DNA of 7,866 nt from positions 1 to 7,866 of the forward strand of contig DPJL01000205.1 of assembly GCA_003543035.1 (NCBI GenBank). The letters run 5' to 3'. Made by a program: the position numbers and the translations under genes. This document shows, piece after piece, positions 1-6,055 of the stretch. This DNA is from Micromonosporaceae bacterium. Lineage in GTDB: Bacteria; Actinomycetota; Actinomycetes; Mycobacteriales; Micromonosporaceae. How positions within the stretch are numbered: the stretch's first letter is position 1; each line of letters starts with the position of its first letter. The notes beneath the pieces were generated by a model. That model ran no database searches and was not told the DNA's origin. It saw only the letters and a program-made list of their open reading frames with translations.

Positions 1-479
1 ACATCCCACGACTGCACGGCCGGGTTCGCGGCGTACCGCCCGATCACGGTCGCGATGTGATCCTGCATCGCCGCCCGCATCGCTGGCGCACCAAGGCTTT
101 GCACCCAGCCCGGGGTCTGGCTGTGCCAAACGAGCGTGTGGCCGTGCACGACCTGATTGTTCTGCTGGGCGAAGGTGACCACCTGGTCTGCCGCAGTGAA
201 CGTGTAGTTGTTGTCCGACGGTTCGGTGGCGTCCCACTTCATCGCGTTTTCCGCCGTGACCTGATTGAACTCGGTGGACGCGATGGTGCGATAAGCGGAT
301 TCGCCGGCCAAGGGCCCGGTGGACGCGGCATAGCCGATGAACTTTCCGCGCGCCGCCGCATGTGTGCGCAGCGGGCCTGACGCACTCGCGGGTTCAGCGA
401 TCAGGATGGCCACCATAAAGGCGGCCAGCACGGCCAGGACTGTGAACGGAGCGGTAAACCGTCGTGATAGGACGGTCAT
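1..479 (-). CDS. Secreted endo-1,4-beta-xylanase, GH10 family (N-terminal part)
   Basis: This is the first 159 codons of a gene that leaves the window on the left. The product should hydrolyse internal beta-1,4 bonds of xylan outside the cell. Residues 1-33 form a signal peptide: Arg6-Arg7, a hydrophobic stretch from Phe12 to Ala28, and an ASA cleavage site at 31-33. The catalytic domain begins near residue 45. GH10 hallmarks are visible: FNQVTAENAMKW (71-82), the VVHGHTLVWHSQTPGW block (110-125) and RYAANPAVQSWD (148-159). The family acid/base Glu lies in WDVVNE and would be residue 163, just outside the window. The ATG at 479 is chosen because AAGGGAGGA (485-493 on this strand) lies 5 nt upstream and the signal peptide starts there. 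A C-terminal binding module cannot be assessed. The family call rests on these motifs; the exact substrate is inferred. Confidence 0.93.
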   Translation of the reverse strand, partial: MTVLSRRFTAPFTVLAVLAAFMVAILIAEPASASGPLRTHAAARGKFIGYAASTGPLAGESAYRTIASTEFNQVTAENAMKWDATEPSDNNYTFTAADQVVTFAQQNNQVVHGHTLVWHSQTPGWVQSLGAPAMRAAMQDHIATVIGRYAANPAVQSWD

Positions 480-562
480 GGCAATCCTCCCTTGGGAACG
501 GAGCGGCTATGCCGGCCTCCCGGGAGTGGGCGCTGCGTTGCGCCAGGCACGGCAAACTTCGA

Positions 563-576
563 TGGAAGCGCTCCCA
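563..576. promoter_or_regulatory. CebR/CelR-type LacI-family operator upstream of the xylanase gene
   Basis: TGGAAGCGCTCCCA differs at one base from the palindrome TGGGAGCGCTCCCA, the operator of the cello-oligosaccharide-responsive LacI repressors CebR (Streptomyces) and CelR (Thermobifida). It sits 84 bp upstream of the xylanase ATG, in the gap after the preceding gene. A second AGCGCTC core (583-589) is centred 16 bp away, with flanks that match poorly. Repression relieved by cello-oligosaccharides is the inferred mode; the regulator gene is not in the window. Confidence 0.6.
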
Positions 577-604
577 GCATCAAGCGCTCAACAGCTCGCG
601 TCAA
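576..604 (-). promoter_or_regulatory. Tentative xylanase promoter
   Basis: On the minus strand, TTGACG (604-599) is a good -35 hexamer. The region 17 nt downstream (GATGCT, 581-576) is only a poor -10. The space between them contains the second AGCGCT core, and the -10 abuts the CebR-like operator, so a bound repressor would block polymerase. The -35 is visible; the -10 is weak, so the exact promoter is uncertain. Confidence 0.3.
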
Positions 605-617
605 CGGCTCACGCCGG

Positions 618-2165
618 TTAGGAGGCTGGGCAGGTGGTGTTGGCCTTGGGCGGGGTGACGTCGATCAGATATTTGTTGACCGCGCTGGTGATACAGCGCG
701 TTTCCGGATAGGCCGTGTGCCCTTCGCCGTCCCAGCTCAGAACAACTCCCACGCCCAACATGTTGGCCAGCTTGGGGGTCTGCTCATACGGGGTGGCAGG
801 GTCTCCCTTGGTGCCGACCACCAGGATCGGCGGCGCTCCCTTGGCCGGGCCCACCGGATACGGATCCCTTTCGGACGACCACAGCGCACACGTGAGCATG
901 CCGATCGCCAAGGGGGCTCCGAAAACCGGGTACTTCACCCGCCACTCCGATTGCAGCGAGCGCACTCGGTCCACGGTCACCGGCTTGCCGTCATCCGCAC
1001 AGTTGACTGTGGCGTTGGCGTCGAAGAGGTTGGTGTACTCACCGTTGGAGTCGCGATCGGAGTAGGCGTCGGCCAGCGCGAAGAGCCCAGCGGCCTTGCC
1101 ATCGCCAAGATCGTTGAGCGCGCTACCCAGATCGGGCCAGCGGGCCTTGGTGTACATGGCCGACACGACACCCCACAGGATCCAGCCGGCCGTGGCCTTG
1201 CGGCCGTCCCGATAGCCGACCGGGCTGGTGCGAGCCTGTTCCATCAGCTTGAGCACCACGGCCTGGGCGTCACCATCGATCGGGCAACGGCTGGCATTGT
1301 CGGCGCACCACCGGGCGAAGTTGTCGAAGGCGAGCTCAAACCCCTTTGCCTGGCCTTCGGATGATTCGACGGAGCTGAGCTGGGGGTCCACCGCGCCATC
1401 GAGCACCATGGCGCGGATCTTCTCCGGGAACAGCTGAGCGTAGACCGCGCCGAGCAGGGTGCCGTAGGAGTAACCGAGGTAGGTCAGCTTCTCCTCGCCC
1501 AGGTCGTTTCTGATCTGGTCGATGTCGCGGGCCGCCTGCTCGGTGGAGTAGAGCGGCAGACGGGCGCCGTATTTGCTCGCGCACCCGTCCACCATCCGCT
1601 TGTTCAGCGCGACAACCTCGTCAAAGGCTTGCTGCGAAAGGGGATCCGGCTCGGCCCCGAAGGCCGCGTCGAGATCGTCGGCGGCGTAGCAGGTGATCGG
1701 GTCGGAGCGGCCCACCCCCCGCGGATCGAAACCGACTATGTCGAAGCGGCGCGTTATCTCGACGGGCAGCCCCTGGGTGAGGTAGATCGCTAGATCGACC
1801 CCGGAGCCGCCCGGGCCCCCGGGGTTCACCAGTAGTGAGCCGATCCGGTCGCGCTGATCGTCGGCCCTCGCACGGATCAGCGAGATCCCCATCGTGCGGC
1901 CGTTTTCCTTGTTGTTCCAATCCTGTGGTACCTGAATAGTGCGGCACTGGAAGGAAAAGCCGGACGGCAACCGCCCGAGCACCTTGCGCGCCTCGTCGGA
2001 GCAGACTGTCCAGCCCGGATCCGGGCTCGCTTCGCGGGCCTGGCCGTCGACCGGCAGCGGAAGGAAGCAACCGGCTAGACCCACGGTCAGGATGAGGAAC
2101 GCGATGCCGAGGCGTGAGGGGAGGCGCAGCACGATCGTGAGCCTAGACCACGGTTCCCAGCACAT
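618..2165 (-). CDS. Alpha/beta-hydrolase lipoprotein, tripeptidyl aminopeptidase (TAP) type
   Basis: A 515-residue exported serine peptidase-like protein, probably membrane-anchored and releasing short peptides from protein N-termini. A hydrophobic segment ends in the lipobox LAGC (30-33), so Cys33 is the likely lipidated residue. The oxyanion-region motif NPGGPGGSG is at 114-122, the nucleophile elbow GYSYG has Ser233, and the C-terminal TAP-like part supplies Asp455 (GTKGDPATP) and His483 (GEGHTAYP). Several Cys (159, 389, 426, 491) suit an exported fold. It resembles the mycelium-associated SlpD/SlpE peptidases of Streptomyces; an ester or amide hydrolase activity is an alternative. The ATG at 2165 overlaps the ligase gene by 23 bp and has no clear Shine-Dalgarno. 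A GTG at 2132 would give a more usual short signal peptide (VLRLPSRLG...) and no overlap, and may be the true start. Last gene of the five-gene minus-strand run. Confidence 0.88.
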   Translation of the reverse strand: MCWEPWSRLTIVLRLPSRLGIAFLILTVGLAGCFLPLPVDGQAREASPDPGWTVCSDEARKVLGRLPSGFSFQCRTIQVPQDWNNKENGRTMGISLIRARADDQRDRIGSLLVNPGGPGGSGVDLAIYLTQGLPVEITRRFDIVGFDPRGVGRSDPITCYAADDLDAAFGAEPDPLSQQAFDEVVALNKRMVDGCASKYGARLPLYSTEQAARDIDQIRNDLGEEKLTYLGYSYGTLLGAVYAQLFPEKIRAMVLDGAVDPQLSSVESSEGQAKGFELAFDNFARWCADNASRCPIDGDAQAVVLKLMEQARTSPVGYRDGRKATAGWILWGVVSAMYTKARWPDLGSALNDLGDGKAAGLFALADAYSDRDSNGEYTNLFDANATVNCADDGKPVTVDRVRSLQSEWRVKYPVFGAPLAIGMLTCALWSSERDPYPVGPAKGAPPILVVGTKGDPATPYEQTPKLANMLGVGVVLSWDGEGHTAYPETRCITSAVNKYLIDVTPPKANTTCPAS

Positions 2166-3228
2166 CGTCCACGCTTAGCGAAAGCGGGCGCTCAAGCTGG
2201 TCATAGCGGCACGAGAGCGGATCCCGGTCGGGACGCCATCGTTTGAACTGTGCGGTGTGGCGGAACCGGTCGCCCTCCATCGCGTCATAGCCGACCTCCA
2301 CCACCAGCTCCGGGCTCAACGGCTCGAAGGACAGATCCTTTGTCCCGCTCCACCTGCTCACCGCGCCGGGCATCCGTTGCGGGCCACCAGTAGTGGCCTG
2401 CTCCATCCATGACGACCACGGATGTTCCTTGGGATTGCGGTAGGGCGCGATCTCGTCGAGCAGCTCGGCGCGTCGGGCCATGGAGAAGGACGAAGTGACA
2501 CCGACGTGGTGCAGCGTGCCGCTCTCGTCATACAGTCCTAACAGGAGGGATCCGATGATCGGGCCTGACTTGTGATAGCGGAAACCGCAGACCACCGCGT
2601 CGGCCGTGCGCGAGTGCTTCACCTTGAACATCAGCCGCTTGCCGGGCGTGTAGGGCATGCCGGCGGGCTTGGCGATGAGCCCATCCAGGCCGGCGCCCTC
2701 GAACTCCTCAAACCATCGCTTCGCCGCAGCCGCGTCGGTGGTGACGGGCGTGAGGTGGATTGGCGGGCGTACCCCCTGAAGAGTTTTGAAAAGCAGCTCA
2801 CGGCGCTGTGCGTAAGGCTTATCCATCAGATTGTCGTCGCCCAGGGCCAGCAGGTCGAAGGCGATGACGTCGGCCGGGGTCTCGGCGGCAAGCTTGTTCA
2901 CCCGCGAGGCGGCCGGGTGGATGCGCTGCTGCAACATCTCGAAGTCGATGCGGGGGATGGCATTGGCGTCGCGGCGGATCACGATGAGCTCGCAGTCCAC
3001 CACGCAACGCGGTGGGAACTGGGCTTTGACCTGCTCGACGACCTCGGGGAAGTATCGGGTCATCGTCTTTTCGGTGCGGCTGCCCAACTCCACGTCATTC
3101 CCGTCGCGAAAGATGATGCAGCGGAAGCCGTCCCATTTGGGTTCATAGCTCATGCCGGGTGCTTCGGGCAGCCCGTCAACCGCCTTGGCGAGCATCGGCT
3201 CGACAGGCGGGGTAACCGGAAGACTCAT
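2143..3228 (-). CDS. ligC: ATP-dependent DNA ligase, LigC-like
   Basis: Seals nicks in DNA through a ligase-adenylate intermediate; this is a 361-residue, two-domain enzyme without nuclease or polymerase modules, as in the LigC type of actinobacteria. The nucleotidyltransferase motifs appear in order: motif I KWDG with adenylated Lys31, motif III around DCEL (78-81), motif IV EGAGLDGLIAK (177-187) and motif V FKVKHSRTADAV (201-212). An OB-fold follows, with a basic ending HTAQFKRWRPDRDP (324-337). The start at 3228 forms an ATGA overlap with the stop of the upstream VOC gene, indicating translational coupling. An ATG at 3249 lies in frame but would overlap that gene by 25 bp. LigC has been reported to take part in base-excision repair in mycobacteria, which fits the DNA glycosylase two genes upstream. 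The family is clear; the symbol rests on domain layout only. Confidence 0.93.
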   Translation of the reverse strand: MSLPVTPPVEPMLAKAVDGLPEAPGMSYEPKWDGFRCIIFRDGNDVELGSRTEKTMTRYFPEVVEQVKAQFPPRCVVDCELIVIRRDANAIPRIDFEMLQQRIHPAASRVNKLAAETPADVIAFDLLALGDDNLMDKPYAQRRELLFKTLQGVRPPIHLTPVTTDAAAAKRWFEEFEGAGLDGLIAKPAGMPYTPGKRLMFKVKHSRTADAVVCGFRYHKSGPIIGSLLLGLYDESGTLHHVGVTSSFSMARRAELLDEIAPYRNPKEHPWSSWMEQATTGGPQRMPGAVSRWSGTKDLSFEPLSPELVVEVGYDAMEGDRFRHTAQFKRWRPDRDPLSCRYDQLERPLSLSVDDVLGTVV

Positions 3229-3614
3229 GCGCTCGGAACGTTCTGCCACAGGCCGACCACATTGCCCTCTGGATCTTCGAAATAGCCGATGAACCCGATG
3301 TCGCCGACAGCCTCACGGCCCCTGAGCGTCTTGGCGCCCAGCTTCTCCGCCTTTTCCAGGGCCGCGTCGATGTCATCGACATCAATGGTGATCATCGGGG
3401 TGGTCAGCGGCTTCGTGCGCTTGAACAAGCCGCCGTTGATGGCGCCCGGCTTGATCGGCATGAACTGCTCGTCGATCTCGGTCGTCGTCATGCCGTAGTA
3501 GTCGTCCATGCCCGGGTATGCCTCGATCTGCCAGCCGAAGGCTTGGCTGTAAAACGCTCTGGCCCGCTCGACGTCCTCAGCGGGGATCTCGAAATGAACC
3601 ACACTGTTGGCCAT
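3225..3614 (-). CDS. VOC-superfamily (glyoxalase/bleomycin-resistance fold) protein
   Basis: A 129-residue single VOC protein with the usual two beta-alpha-beta-beta-beta halves. The first half starts SVVHFEIPAEDVERARAFY (His7 is a likely metal ligand). The second starts MITIDVDDIDAALEKAEKLG (74-93) and ends GYFEDPEGNVVGLWQ (110-124), whose acidic residues sit where a second metal ligand is usual. The substrate cannot be told: the superfamily covers glyoxalases, dioxygenases, epimerases and drug-binding proteins. MANSVVHF at 3614 is the usual start of such proteins; an ATG three codons upstream (3623) is possible, and neither has a clear Shine-Dalgarno. It lies 26 bp after the glycosylase gene and shares an ATGA with the ligase start, so it is co-transcribed with both. 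Whether it has a repair-related role, for example detoxifying an alkylating or electrophilic compound, is speculation. Confidence 0.85.
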   Translation of the reverse strand: MANSVVHFEIPAEDVERARAFYSQAFGWQIEAYPGMDDYYGMTTTEIDEQFMPIKPGAINGGLFKRTKPLTTPMITIDVDDIDAALEKAEKLGAKTLRGREAVGDIGFIGYFEDPEGNVVGLWQNVPSA

Positions 3615-3640
3615 ACGGCCCATCGTACGAGTGGGGTCTG

Positions 3641-4456
3641 TCAGAAGGCTCGGAAGTCACGAATCGGCGCACGTGGGCCGTACTTTGGCGCCCCGATCCC
3701 GGCCGCCTCAAGCATCAGGCACACCCGGCCGCGATGGCCCACGAAGGGTTCGAGCAGCTCAAGCATGCGCTCGTCGGTGCCGCGCGGCTCGCCCGCCAAG
3801 GCCCAGCTGACAGTGTTCTTGATGTGGAAGTCGCCCACGCTGACCGCGTCGGCATCGCCGAAGACCACGCGCACCACCTCGGCCGCCGTCCACGGGCCGA
3901 TGCCCGGGATGGTCAGCAACCGCTTGGTCAGCGACGGACTGTCCACACAGGACTCCAGCCGAGGGGCCTCAAAAGCCGCGCGCCGCAACACTTCCGCGCG
4001 TCGCTGCTCCAAGCCGAGCCGGTGGAAATCGTAGTACGGGGTGGCGACGATCATCTCGGACGAAGGCGGCAGGAGTAGGCCATCAACCGGGCCGGGTGCG
4101 GGCTCGCGGAAGTGCCGCACGATCGCGGAATAGGCCCGGTATGCCTCCTTGCCGGTGACTTTCTGCTCGCAGATCGCCCGCAGGAGTCGCGGAAACACCA
4201 GACCCGTCTGCGGGAGGGTGACCGGGAGCAGCCGCTTCAGAACCGGATGCTCAGGGGCGAAACCGGTCAGGTCGTCAAGCTCGCCCAGGAACGCGGGAGC
4301 GCGCTCGAGCAGCCACTCCGCGCCCGGCCCGTGGGCTGCGACATCCGGAAGCAACCGGATGCTCCCCGGCCCGGCGGGAGTGCGGGCGGCAAACCAGAAG
4401 GCACCGTCGATCCAGCGCGCACACGGATCGTGGCGGCCAAAACCGAGTAGGTTCAC
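3641..4456 (-). CDS. HhH-GPD base-excision DNA glycosylase, AlkA-like
   Basis: A 271-residue DNA glycosylase likely to remove alkylated purines (3-methyladenine type) from DNA. The helix-hairpin-helix is LTIPGIGPWTAAE (181-193). The invariant catalytic Asp is Asp209 in VSVGDFHIKN (205-214), matching the AlkA arrangement of hairpin followed by Gly-Asp. The upstream helical core contains LLRAICEQKVTGKEAYRAY (91-109), typical of AlkA/HhH-GPD proteins. No Cys4 iron-sulphur cluster motif follows the domain, which argues against MutY or endonuclease III. Length is close to E. coli AlkA (282). Translation starts at a GTG at 4456 that overlaps the upstream stop as GTGA, so it is coupled to the SDR-like gene. 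The exact lesion specificity cannot be read from sequence. Confidence 0.9.
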   Translation of the reverse strand: MNLLGFGRHDPCARWIDGAFWFAARTPAGPGSIRLLPDVAAHGPGAEWLLERAPAFLGELDDLTGFAPEHPVLKRLLPVTLPQTGLVFPRLLRAICEQKVTGKEAYRAYSAIVRHFREPAPGPVDGLLLPPSSEMIVATPYYDFHRLGLEQRRAEVLRRAAFEAPRLESCVDSPSLTKRLLTIPGIGPWTAAEVVRVVFGDADAVSVGDFHIKNTVSWALAGEPRGTDERMLELLEPFVGHRGRVCLMLEAAGIGAPKYGPRAPIRDFRAF

Positions 4457-5853
4457 CAGGCTGACTTCTGATAGTCCTTCAGGAAGCAGCCGTAGAGATC
4501 TTCACCGAGCTCTCCACGCACGATCGGATCGTAAACCCGGGCCGCGCCGTCGACCAGATCGAGGGGCGCGTGGAAACCCTCGTCGGCCAGGCGAATCTTG
4601 GTGAAGTGGGGCCGTTCATCGGTGATCCAGCCGGTGTCCACCGCGGTCATCAGGATGCCGTCGGTTTCGAGCATCTCCTTGGCGCTGGTGCGGGTGAGCA
4701 TGTTCAACGCGGCCTTAGCCATGTTGGTGTGCGGGTGCCCAGGACCCTTGTAGCCCCGGCTGAACTGACCCTCCATTGCGGACACGTTCACGACGTACTT
4801 GCGCCGCGCGCTCGCCTTCGCCATGGCCGGGCGCAACCGGCTCACCAGCACGAAGGGTGCGGTGACGTTACACAGCTGGACTTCCAGCAGCTCGATCGGA
4901 TCCACCTCGTCCACCACCTGAACCCAGCTGTTGGTGTGCGCCACATCGGGGACGAGGCCGCCCGCGTCGATCTCGGTACCACGGCTGGTAAGTGCGAGTG
5001 CGGTGACCATTTCCGGGTCCAACATCTGATGCGGCATCGCTTGCAGTGCGGCGGCTGCCGGAGATGATCCGGTGTAGTGGCCGAACGAGATGAGCTCGGG
5101 CAGCTCGCCCCCGGGCAGCGGTGCCGACTCGGCGGCGACCAGCTGGGAGTAGGCGCCCGGGCTGCGCCGCACCGTTTGCGCGGCGTTGTTGATGAGGATG
5201 TCGAGCGGGCCCTGATCGGTCACCGAGTCGGCGAGGGCGACGACCTGAGCCGGGTCGCGCAGGTCGATGCCGACAATCCTCAAGCGGTGCAACCATTCCT
5301 GGCTGTCCGTCATCGCCTTGAAGCGGCGGATCGCGTCGTTGGGAAAGCGCGTCGTGATCGTGGTGTGTGCCCCATCGCGGAGGAGTCGTAACGCGATGTA
5401 CATGCCGATCTTCGCGCGGCCGCCGGTCAGCAGCGCCCGCTTGCCGGTCAGATCGGCTCGTGCATCTCGGCGGCTGTGGTTCAGAGCTGCGCACGCGGGG
5501 CAGAGCTGGTGGTAGAAGGCGTCCACCAGGGTGTACCGCTCCTTGCAGATGTAGCAGGCACGTGCCCGTTGCAGGACTCCGGCGGTCGCTCCGGTCGTGG
5601 GGGAGGCGAGCTGGATCCCGGCTGTCTCGTCGTCGATGCGCCCGGGAGCTCCCGTCGCGGTGGCCGCGGTGACCGCGTTGTCGTTGGCCAGCACAGCCTC
5701 GCGGGCCGTGCGGCGGCGTTGCTGCTTGACCGCCTTGAAAATCGCGGCGGTAGCCCGGCGCACCTTCATCGCGTCCGGGTGATCTTCAGGGAGCTCCTCG
5801 ATCTGCCCGAGGACACTCAGGCAGATTTCGAGCTGGGCGGGATCGATTTGCAC
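4453..5853 (-). CDS. Zinc-ribbon/SDR fusion: atypical short-chain dehydrogenase-like protein
   Basis: A 466-residue protein with three parts (numbering from the GTG at 5853). Residues 1-95 are mostly helical and charged, with a basic run KQQRRRTARE. Residues 100-121 form a CX2C-X14-CX2C knuckle (Cys100, 103, 118, 121), a likely zinc site. From about 137 a Rossmann-type SDR domain follows: LTGGRAKIG (142-150) as the nucleotide loop, ILINNAAQT (219-227) in place of NNAG, and a Ser in VNVSAMEG (Ser358). The usual YxxxK is not present: Lys380 sits in HTNMAKAAL with Thr376 at the Tyr position, 22 residues after the Ser instead of about 17. It may bind NAD(P) without classical SDR catalysis. First gene of the probable operon. 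The GTG at 5853 is preferred over a TTG at 5952, since the intervening 33 codons are an Arg/Ser-rich, non-domain sequence. The SDR fold is clear; substrate unknown. Confidence 0.88.
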   Translation of the reverse strand: MQIDPAQLEICLSVLGQIEELPEDHPDAMKVRRATAAIFKAVKQQRRRTAREAVLANDNAVTAATATGAPGRIDDETAGIQLASPTTGATAGVLQRARACYICKERYTLVDAFYHQLCPACAALNHSRRDARADLTGKRALLTGGRAKIGMYIALRLLRDGAHTTITTRFPNDAIRRFKAMTDSQEWLHRLRIVGIDLRDPAQVVALADSVTDQGPLDILINNAAQTVRRSPGAYSQLVAAESAPLPGGELPELISFGHYTGSSPAAAALQAMPHQMLDPEMVTALALTSRGTEIDAGGLVPDVAHTNSWVQVVDEVDPIELLEVQLCNVTAPFVLVSRLRPAMAKASARRKYVVNVSAMEGQFSRGYKGPGHPHTNMAKAALNMLTRTSAKEMLETDGILMTAVDTGWITDERPHFTKIRLADEGFHAPLDLVDGAARVYDPIVRGELGEDLYGCFLKDYQKSAW

Positions 5854-5884
5854 TCGCCAAGGGTAGCGGGCCTCCAGATCGTCA

Positions 5885-5901
5885 CGATTTCCGCGAAATC
5901 G
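5885..5901. promoter_or_regulatory. 17-bp inverted repeat upstream of the five-gene operon
   Basis: CGATTTC-CGC-GAAATCG has perfect 7-bp arms around 3 bp and lies 31 bp upstream of the SDR-like gene's GTG. A second, overlapping palindrome, CGCGA-AA-TCGCG, covers 5892-5903. This symmetry suits a dimeric repressor site or a small hairpin in the mRNA leader. I do not recognise it as a named operator. Confidence 0.45.
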
Positions 5902-5980
5902 CGCGGATCTTGGCCGTCGGCTGCGGGATGCGTGAGACCTCCGAGCTATCAACGCAGTTCGGCGCCAAGTTGGTCCGAGT

Positions 5981-5996
5981 CGGGGGTTAACACCCG
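5981..5996. promoter_or_regulatory. 16-bp near-palindrome in the divergent intergenic region
   Basis: CGGGGGTTAACACCCG is symmetric around TTAA at 7 of 8 base pairs. It lies 57 bp upstream of the sugar dehydrogenase ATG and about 130 bp upstream of the divergent SDR-like gene, so it could serve either. No T-tract follows on the strand that would be needed for a terminator, so an operator is more likely. Binding protein unknown. Confidence 0.3.
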
Positions 5997-6015
5997 AAAA
6001 ACATCGGAGGACTTA

Positions 6016-6045
6016 TTGACCGATCTCTCTATAAGCGTGTAGACC
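6016..6045 (+). promoter_or_regulatory. Probable promoter of the sugar dehydrogenase gene
   Basis: TTGACC (6016-6021) is a good -35 and TAGACC (6040-6045), 18 bp further on, an acceptable actinobacterial -10. Transcription would then begin at about 6052-6053, on the start codon itself, giving a leaderless mRNA; this fits the missing Shine-Dalgarno before the ATG. A competing -10 is TATAAG (6030-6035), which would start RNA near 6042 but lacks a good -35. Which is used cannot be decided by reading. Confidence 0.4.
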
Positions 6046-6055
6046 ATACGGTATG
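6045..6055. promoter_or_regulatory. CATAC-G-GTATG palindrome over the start codon
   Basis: A perfect inverted repeat with 5-bp arms and a 1-bp centre ends on the G of the sugar dehydrogenase ATG and touches the predicted -10. Short ATAC/GTAT palindromes of this kind occur in TetR-family operators, and the position would allow a bound protein to block transcription start. No regulator gene is in the window, so this is inference from symmetry and place. Confidence 0.35.

Noticed and set aside
605..620. Hairpin CGGC-GTGA-GCCG right after the TAP-type gene as a terminator
   Set aside because: The stem has only 4 bp plus one mismatch and no T-tract follows, so it does not support a terminator call.
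492..1364. A 290-codon open frame on the plus strand
   Set aside because: It is antisense to the TAP-type hydrolase, including its catalytic Asp and His region, and shows no domain of its own.
2572..3285. A 237-codon open frame on the plus strand
   Set aside because: It is the antisense shadow of the DNA ligase nucleotidyltransferase domain and has no family motif.
5854..5952. N-terminal extension of the SDR-like protein from a TTG at 5952
   Set aside because: The 33 added codons are Arg/Ser-rich without domain character, they contain the inverted repeats, and no Shine-Dalgarno precedes the TTG.
6030..6035. TATAAG as the -10 partner of TTGACC at 6016
   Set aside because: The spacer would be only 8 bp. 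TATAAG could be a -10 on its own, but then no good -35 lies 17 bp upstream.
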